Origin: Phenylobacterium sp.
Lineage (GTDB): Bacteria; Pseudomonadota; Alphaproteobacteria; Caulobacterales; Caulobacteraceae
NCBI GenBank assembly: GCA_020401865.1
Contig: JADCAS010000012.1
Location: forward strand, 1-33,596
Reading direction: 5' to 3'
Length of the DNA: 33,596 bases
A model generated the notes under the pieces. That model did not search any database. It worked only from the letters and a program-made list of their open reading frames with translations, and had not been told where the DNA came from. Of the stretch, positions 30,141 to 33,596 are shown piece after piece; position 1 is the stretch's first letter, and each line of letters begins with the position of its first letter. The position numbers and the translations under genes were made by a program.

Positions 30141-31193
30141 TCAGAGGGCGGCGAGCACCGCGTCGCCCATCTGCACGGTGGTCAGGCTTCCGCCCAGGTC
30201 CCGGGTGCGGGCCCCAGCGTCGAGGGCGCGGACCACGGCCGCCAGGATGCGGTCGGCGGCCTCGGGGCGCCCGAGGGACCAGCGGAAGGCCATTTCCAGC
30301 GACAGGATGGAGGCCAGGGGATTGGCGATTCCCTGGCCGGCGATGTCCGGGGCCGAGCCGTGGATGGGCTCGTAGAGGCCGGGCCGGCCGGCGTCGCCCA
30401 GGGCCGCCGAGGGCAGCATGCCGAGGGAGCCCGTCAGCTGGGCGGCGGCGTCGGACAGGATGTCCCCGAACAGGTTGTCGGTGACCAGGACGTCGAACTG
30501 GCGCGGGTCGCGGACGATCTGCATGGCGGCGTTGTCGGCCAGGATGTGCTCGAGGCGGACGTCCGGGAACTCCCGGGCGTGGAGGTCGGTGACCACCTGG
30601 CGCCAGAGCAGGCCGGAATCCATGACGTTGGACTTCTCGGCGGAATGGACGAGGTTGCGCCGGCCCCGGGCCAGCTGGAAGGCCACCCGGGCCACCCGCT
30701 CGATCTCGCCGGTGGTGTAGACCTGGGTGTCGACGGCCCGCTTCCCACCGCCCGGCAGGTCCTCGATGAAGCGCGGCGAGCCGAAATAAATGCCACCCGT
30801 CAGCTCACGGACGATCATCAGGTCCAGCCCCTCCACCAGGTGGCGCTTGAGGCTGGAGGCGTCGGCCAGGGCCGGGAAGCAGAGGGCGGGGCGAAGGTTG
30901 GCGTAGACCTCCATGCCGGCGCGCAGGTTCAAGAGACCTGCCTCGGGGCGCCGGTCCCGGGGGGCGTCCGCCCACTGGGGACCGCCGACGGCGCCCATCA
31001 GGACGGCCCGGGCGGACTTGGCGGCGCCCAGGACCGCGTCGGTCAGGGGCGTCCCGTGCGCATCGAAGCTGCAGCCGCCGAACAGGGCCTCGGCGATGGA
31101 CAGGTCCGGCGCGACGGCCTGCGCGACCCGGCGGGCCTGGGCGGTGACTTCGGGGCCGATGCCGTCGCCCGGCAGGAGGAGGAGGTCGGTCAT
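30141..31193 (-). CDS. leuB: 3-isopropylmalate dehydrogenase
   Basis: 350-residue NAD-dependent beta-decarboxylating dehydrogenase of leucine synthesis. Motifs: [12 protein letters not shown] at the start, [12 protein letters not shown], the catalytic lysine/aspartate region in [13 protein letters not shown], and the diagnostic [20 protein letters not shown]. Start ATG at 31193 is chosen over a TTG six bases upstream, since AGAGG is suitably placed. leuC and leuD are not in the window; they may lie elsewhere in the genome. The next sequence upstream is the truncated monooxygenase gene. Confidence 0.97.
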   Translation of the reverse strand: MTDLLLLPGDGIGPEVTAQARRVAQAVAPDLSIAEALFGGCSFDAHGTPLTDAVLGAAKSARAVLMGAVGGPQWADAPRDRRPEAGLLNLRAGMEVYANLRPALCFPALADASSLKRHLVEGLDLMIVRELTGGIYFGSPRFIEDLPGGGKRAVDTQVYTTGEIERVARVAFQLARGRRNLVHSAEKSNVMDSGLLWRQVVTDLHAREFPDVRLEHILADNAAMQIVRDPRQFDVLVTDNLFGDILSDAAAQLTGSLGMLPSAALGDAGRPGLYEPIHGSAPDIAGQGIANPLASILSLEMAFRWSLGRPEAADRILAAVVRALDAGARTRDLGGSLTTVQMGDAVLAAL

Positions 31194-31256
31194 GGGCAAG
31201 CCTCTGCAGATCGGAACAGCGCCATATCCCGTCCGCCCCCTCGCGGGCCGGACCCG

Positions 31257-31448
31257 TCAAAGCGGGCGCTGAGAGGCGATCTCGTAGGCGAACAGGCGCC
31301 GGTCGGAAACCCCGAAATTGGGCCAGTGGGCGCACCATTCGGCCATGTGCAGGGTCTGGAAATGGGCATCGAGCGCCGCTGAGTCGCGCCAGACCTCGAA
31401 CACCCGGATCAGGCCGGGATCGGCCAAGTCTTCGGCGTAGGTACGGTC
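31257..31448 (-). pseudogene. C-terminal remnant of an antibiotic-biosynthesis-monooxygenase (ABM) domain protein
   Basis: Minus-strand translation from 31448 gives about 63 codons ending at TGA 31259-31257. They include AEDLADPGLIRVFEVWRD, SAALDAHFQTLHMAEW and FGVSDRRLFAYEIAS, the second half of a small ABM/quinol monooxygenase protein (about 95-110 residues). A stop codon (31451-31449) precedes them in frame, and no start or first half exists upstream, where AT-richer foreign sequence begins. The gene was therefore cut by insertion near 31,440-31,450. The remnant has the high-GC composition of the chromosome. It would not be functional. Confidence 0.8.
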
Positions 31449-31565
31449 TTATTTAGCAAACACGCTCGATCTGGGACGTTCGCCGCCTCAATCAAGGCGG
31501 ATCGTCACGGTATATGAGCGGTATACGCGCCTTTGAATGAAATAGTTCAAAGCTTCGGCAGGCCT
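31449..31565. other. non-coding foreign segment with three small inverted repeats
   Basis: This 117-base stretch between the cut ABM gene and the IS has lower GC than the host genes and no supportable ORF. It holds CCGCCT-caatca-AGGCGG (31483-31500), CTTTGAA-8 bases-TTCAAAG (31531-31552) and a looser GTATA/TATAC pair (about 31510-31525). They may be terminators or ends of an older element. Function not known. Confidence 0.5.
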
Positions 31566-32406
31566 AGGGTCCGGACTCATAACCACCAGATGACGGTGGC
31601 GGCCAGGGCGATTGCGCCGATGAAGGACTTGATGTTGCGATCGAAGCGGGTGGCGATGCGTCGCCAGTCCTTCAAGCGGCGGAACATGCGCTTGATGACG
31701 TTGCGCTGGCGGTAGATTGCGGCGTCGTAGTCGTACTGGATCTTGCGGCTCTTGCGGGGCGGGATGACAGCCTGGGTCCCGCGTCCAGCCAGCCATTCGC
31801 GCAAGGCCAAGCTGTCGTAGCCCTTGTCGGCAACGAGTTCGGCTGAGGGTGGCATGGCTTCGAGGCAGAGCTGTGCGACCTTGCAGTCGTGGACGTTTCC
31901 GGGGGTCAGCAGGAGGACGAGAGGGCGGCCCTTCGCGTCGCAGACGGCGTGGAGCTTGGTGTTGCGCCCGCCTTTGGTGAGGCCGACACCATGAGCCAAG
32001 GCCCCCCTTTTCCGCCGCCGGCGCAGCGATGGACCTTGATGCAGGTGCTGTCGATGAACACCCGGTCCGGCGCGTCCTCGGCGCCGGCCAGGGCGCTGAA
32101 GATATCTTCCCATATCCCGCGCTCGGCCCAGCGCACGAAGCGGTTGTAGAGCGTCTTCTTCGGACCATAGACGCCCGCGCAATCGGTCCACCGGCCGCCA
32201 CAACGCAGGGCGTGGACGATCCCGCTCAGCACTCGACGATCATCCACCCGCTTCTTGCCGCGCACGTCGGTCGGCAACAACGGCTCGATCCGAGCCCACT
32301 GCGCATCCGAAAACCAAAAGAAATCAGACATCCAACGCCTCCAACCTCGGAGGCAGTGAATCATGCGCCGGCCAACAGCGGAATCCTGTTATTGGGTCCG
32401 GACCCT
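31566..32406 (-). mobile_element. IS5-family (IS427-group-like) insertion sequence, complete
   Basis: 841 bp with imperfect terminal inverted repeats: AGGGTCCGGAC at 31566-31576 and its complement GTCCGGACCCT at 32396-32406, extending inward as TCATAAC against CCAATAAC. Size, two overlapping transposase frames and repeat length suit the IS427 group. No perfect target duplication is seen; with slightly shorter ends, CTAG on the left and CTGG on the right might be a decayed one. It is inserted in the last codons of the SRPBCC gene and supplies that gene's new stop codon. The transposase is probably inactive. Confidence 0.88.
31577..32331 (-). pseudogene. IS5-family DDE transposase, two-frame, catalytic Glu replaced by Lys
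   Basis: Frame one starts at ATG 32331 (MSDFFWFSDAQWARIEPLLP) and stays open to 31906. Frame two covers the rest, ending at 31577. A -1 shift in the A4G6 tract (minus strand, 32011-32002) joins them, giving about 250 residues. First catalytic aspartate: FIDSTCIKVHR; second: ELVADKGYDS. The C-terminal signature Y-2-R-3-E-6-K reads YRQRNVIKRMFRRLK, with lysine (AAG) where glutamate (GAG) is required; all other positions fit. One G-to-A change at plus-strand base 31693 explains it. Such a protein should bind ends but not cut. The orfA/orfB layout itself is normal for this group and is not the defect. Confidence 0.85.
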
Positions 32407-32823
32407 GGTTCTTTGCTTCAACGTTTCGAGAACCGCGACGAGTTTGGTTGCCACCAAACTCTTCCAGCCCCCGCCGAGCATCAGACGCGGCATGAGGTTG
32501 CTGAGGCCCTTGAACCCGGTGTGTCGGAGCGTAAGCCGAACGCCTTCGGCGATAGGCTGTAGATCATAGGTCAAGATCGTATCGACCGGGCCTCCGCGCC
32601 ACGACATTTTTAGCCGGCGCATAGTGTCGACTTCGAGCACTGTGCAATGCACGACGCCGTCAAAACCAGGAGCGGGGTCCGTGACAAACGTGAATTTGTG
32701 GCCAACAACTGGGCTGAAATCGTTCTTCATCAGCCATGCCGCGATCTGATCGGACTCGGTGAAAGCGCTCCAGACCAGTTCGACCGGGTACGGAAGGTCT
32801 CGGGTTATCACGATGTCACGCAT
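32389..32823 (-). CDS. SRPBCC (AHSA1-like) domain protein, C-terminus altered by IS
   Basis: 144 codons. The helix-grip fold pattern is clear: ITRDLPYPVELVWSAFTESD at the start (the classic VWxAFT), IAAWLMKNDFSPVVGHKFTF, and LRHTGFKGLSNL before the long C-terminal helix. AHSA1-type proteins carry small hydrophobic ligands, but no ligand can be named. About the last five residues (RVRTQ) and the TAA come from the IS end, so only the tail is lost and the fold may survive. ATG at 32823 lies 30 bases after arsR, and the two genes are likely co-transcribed. An arsR-SRPBCC pair is a recurrent bacterial unit in which the regulator controls the partner. Confidence 0.82.
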   Translation of the reverse strand: MRDIVITRDLPYPVELVWSAFTESDQIAAWLMKNDFSPVVGHKFTFVTDPAPGFDGVVHCTVLEVDTMRRLKMSWRGGPVDTILTYDLQPIAEGVRLTLRHTGFKGLSNLMPRLMLGGGWKSLVATKLVAVLETLKQRTRVRTQ

Positions 32824-32853
32824 ACGATTCAGATCTCCAAGATGTAGTTTTGG

Positions 32854-33180
32854 TTAGTTCTTCCTATTGGCGAGATGTGCTTCGAGTGCGTCGAGCTTTT
32901 CACCCCAAAACACCTCGTACTTCGCGAGCCAATCGGTTACCACGCGCAACTCTGAGGGCCGTGTTCGATAATAGCTGTTGCGGCCTTGGCTTCGTTCATC
33001 CACTAGGCCTGCAAGTTTCAAGACTTGCAGGTGTTGGGAAACAGACGGCTGGCTCAACCCTAAGAGCGCCGTGAGTTCTTTCACGCTCCATTCGCGTTCG
33101 AGCATCGCGTCGAGCATCTGGCGCCGACCAGGATCGGCTACGGCGCGAAAGGGGTCCTGGTGGGGAGCGACATATGACAT
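32854..33180 (-). CDS. ArsR-family winged-helix transcriptional regulator
   Basis: 108 residues. The wHTH is unmistakable: DPFRAVADPGRRQMLDAML, then EWSVKELTALLGLSQPSVSQHLQVLKLAGLV with recognition helix SQPSVSQHLQVLKLAG, and the wing SQGRNSYYRTRPSEL. No CxC metal site is present, so it is unlikely to be an arsenic or cadmium sensor; it fits the SdpR-like regulators paired with SRPBCC proteins. ATG at 33180 preferred over the TTG three bases earlier. Base composition is lower in GC than the host core, in keeping with transfer. A palindrome-rich region just upstream probably serves as its own operator. Confidence 0.9.
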   Translation of the reverse strand: MSYVAPHQDPFRAVADPGRRQMLDAMLEREWSVKELTALLGLSQPSVSQHLQVLKLAGLVDERSQGRNSYYRTRPSELRVVTDWLAKYEVFWGEKLDALEAHLANRKN

Positions 33181-33185
33181 CAAAC

Positions 33186-33225
33186 CAAATAGGCATATGC
33201 CGATAAAAAGGCAAGTGCCTATTTG
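33186..33225 (-). promoter_or_regulatory. arsR control region: nested palindromes over a promoter
   Basis: CAAATAGGCA (33186-33195) and TGCCTATTTG (33216-33225) are perfect 10-bp inverted repeats 20 bases apart; GGCATATGCC (33192-33201) is a further perfect 10-bp palindrome. On the minus strand TTGCCT (33214-33209), 17 bases, TATTTG (33191-33186) gives a possible promoter that these repeats overlap, as expected for an autorepressor operator. Six bases then lead to the ATG at 33180, so the transcript would be almost leaderless. Confidence 0.55.
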
Positions 33226-33455
33226 ATGCTATTGATCGCGCAGCTGCCTCAACTCGCAGCCGTTTGCAGCTAAGGAGGAAAATGCCCCAATCACGAAACT
33301 GGCGGTGCGGCCGGAACGTCGGAAAGCGGCGGTCAGCGGAAATCCAACGTCTGAAGACGGGCTGGGTGAGCTTAGGGCCCTTGTTGGGATCACGCAGACG
33401 CCCCGGCGAGGCGCCAGGGATCGGCGCCAGAAGGGCCGCGACGCGCTCATCTAGA
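33226..33455. other. 230-bp gap between arsR control region and IS481-type element, no gene recognised
   Basis: Frames are open on both strands, but none has a ribosome site, recognisable motif or family resemblance. There is a good AAGGAGGAA sequence at 33273-33281 followed by an ATG, but the frame after it is not recognised. The segment is left as uncharacterised intergenic DNA of the mobile region. Confidence 0.45.
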
Positions 33456-33596
33456 TGTTTGGTCCCGGAGTTTGATGGTGCATTATCCATGCAGGAATGG
33501 AAGGATGCATTATGGGCCAAGTTCTTCACGGGAGCGCCAGCACGACAGCGGCAATCCGTCGAGCAATACAAAATAGTCAAGAGAGCCTGAGGACGC
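33456..33596 (+). mobile_element. IS481-family element, 5' end only
   Basis: The left end is proposed at TGTTTGGTCCCGG (33456 on), directly after TCTAGA (33450-33455); IS481 elements are known to choose NCTAGN targets. The transposase gene begins at 33512. The element runs off the window, so the other end and the second target copy are not visible. Confidence 0.6.
33512..33596 (+). CDS. IS481-family transposase, N-terminal fragment
   Basis: 28 codons from ATG 33512 read GQVLHGSASTTAAIRRAI then QNSQESLRT, the well-known start of IS481-type transposases (N-terminal helix-turn-helix that binds the element ends). Open to the window edge; the catalytic DDE part lies outside. GGAAGGAT at 33498-33505 provides a ribosome site. 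Confidence 0.75.
   Translation, partial: MGQVLHGSASTTAAIRRAIQNSQESLRT

Noticed and set aside
31488..32201. Third minus-strand frame through the IS (237 codons)
   Set aside because: Arginine/proline/histidine-rich; the transposase motifs lie in the other two frames.
33229..33580. Open frames on both strands in the last 350 bp
   Set aside because: No conserved motif, poor start sites; the plus-strand 108-codon frame runs out of frame through the real IS481 transposase start at 33512.

Overview
The window looks like a high-GC alphaproteobacterial chromosome, most probably Caulobacterales (Caulobacter/Phenylobacterium-like). Three things point there: the chvI-chvG-hprK-EIIA-HPr order, the rpmH-rnpA-yidC-yihA...argB-dapD-dapE order, and the GTG/TTG starts and four-base stop/start overlaps. 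This placement comes from remembered gene order and protein similarity, not from a database search.

Layout. (1) 1-372: a glyoxalase-type (VOC) gene that has lost its N-terminal half; its 5' flank is AT-richer and unrelated to the family. (2) 369-5800: threonine dehydratase, a secreted M28 metallopeptidase, then a TetR regulator, an HSL-type esterase and a quinone-oxidoreductase-like MDR protein. (3) 5894-8953: the housekeeping block rpmH-rnpA-yidC-yihA (ribosomal protein, RNase P, membrane insertase, ribosome-assembly GTPase). (4) 8999-11570: an acyl-CoA dehydrogenase and a convergent exported amidohydrolase, separated by a pair of REP-like palindromes. (5) 11707-15293: argB, a HAD phosphatase, dapD and dapE, for arginine and succinylase-route lysine/DAP synthesis. 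(6) 15266-19429, minus strand: recR-rmuC-def-fmt-truA, for DNA repair, formyl-methionine initiation and tRNA modification. (7) 19640-24499: chvI-chvG two-component system overlapping into hprK-EIIA-HPr, then a CYTH-CHAD protein. (8) 24589-31193: ahcY with a 20-bp palindrome at its promoter, then an LLM flavin oxidoreductase, rarD, asd, a Tat-type DUF6134-like protein and leuB.

(9) From about 31,440 to the end the composition changes and the content is mobile. It holds the C-terminal stub of an antibiotic-biosynthesis-monooxygenase gene, a complete 841-bp IS5-family (IS427-like) element inserted in the 3' end of an SRPBCC gene, an arsR regulator with a palindromic control region, and the first bases of an IS481-type element running off the window. 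The IS5-family transposase has lysine at the position of the catalytic glutamate, so this copy should be dead.

No tRNA, rRNA, CRISPR array, prophage or new defence system was recognised. The most interesting points are the dead IS copy and its host-gene junction, the ArsR control region, the palindrome upstream of ahcY that overlaps a stop codon, and the ChvIG/PTS/CYTH-CHAD gene string.
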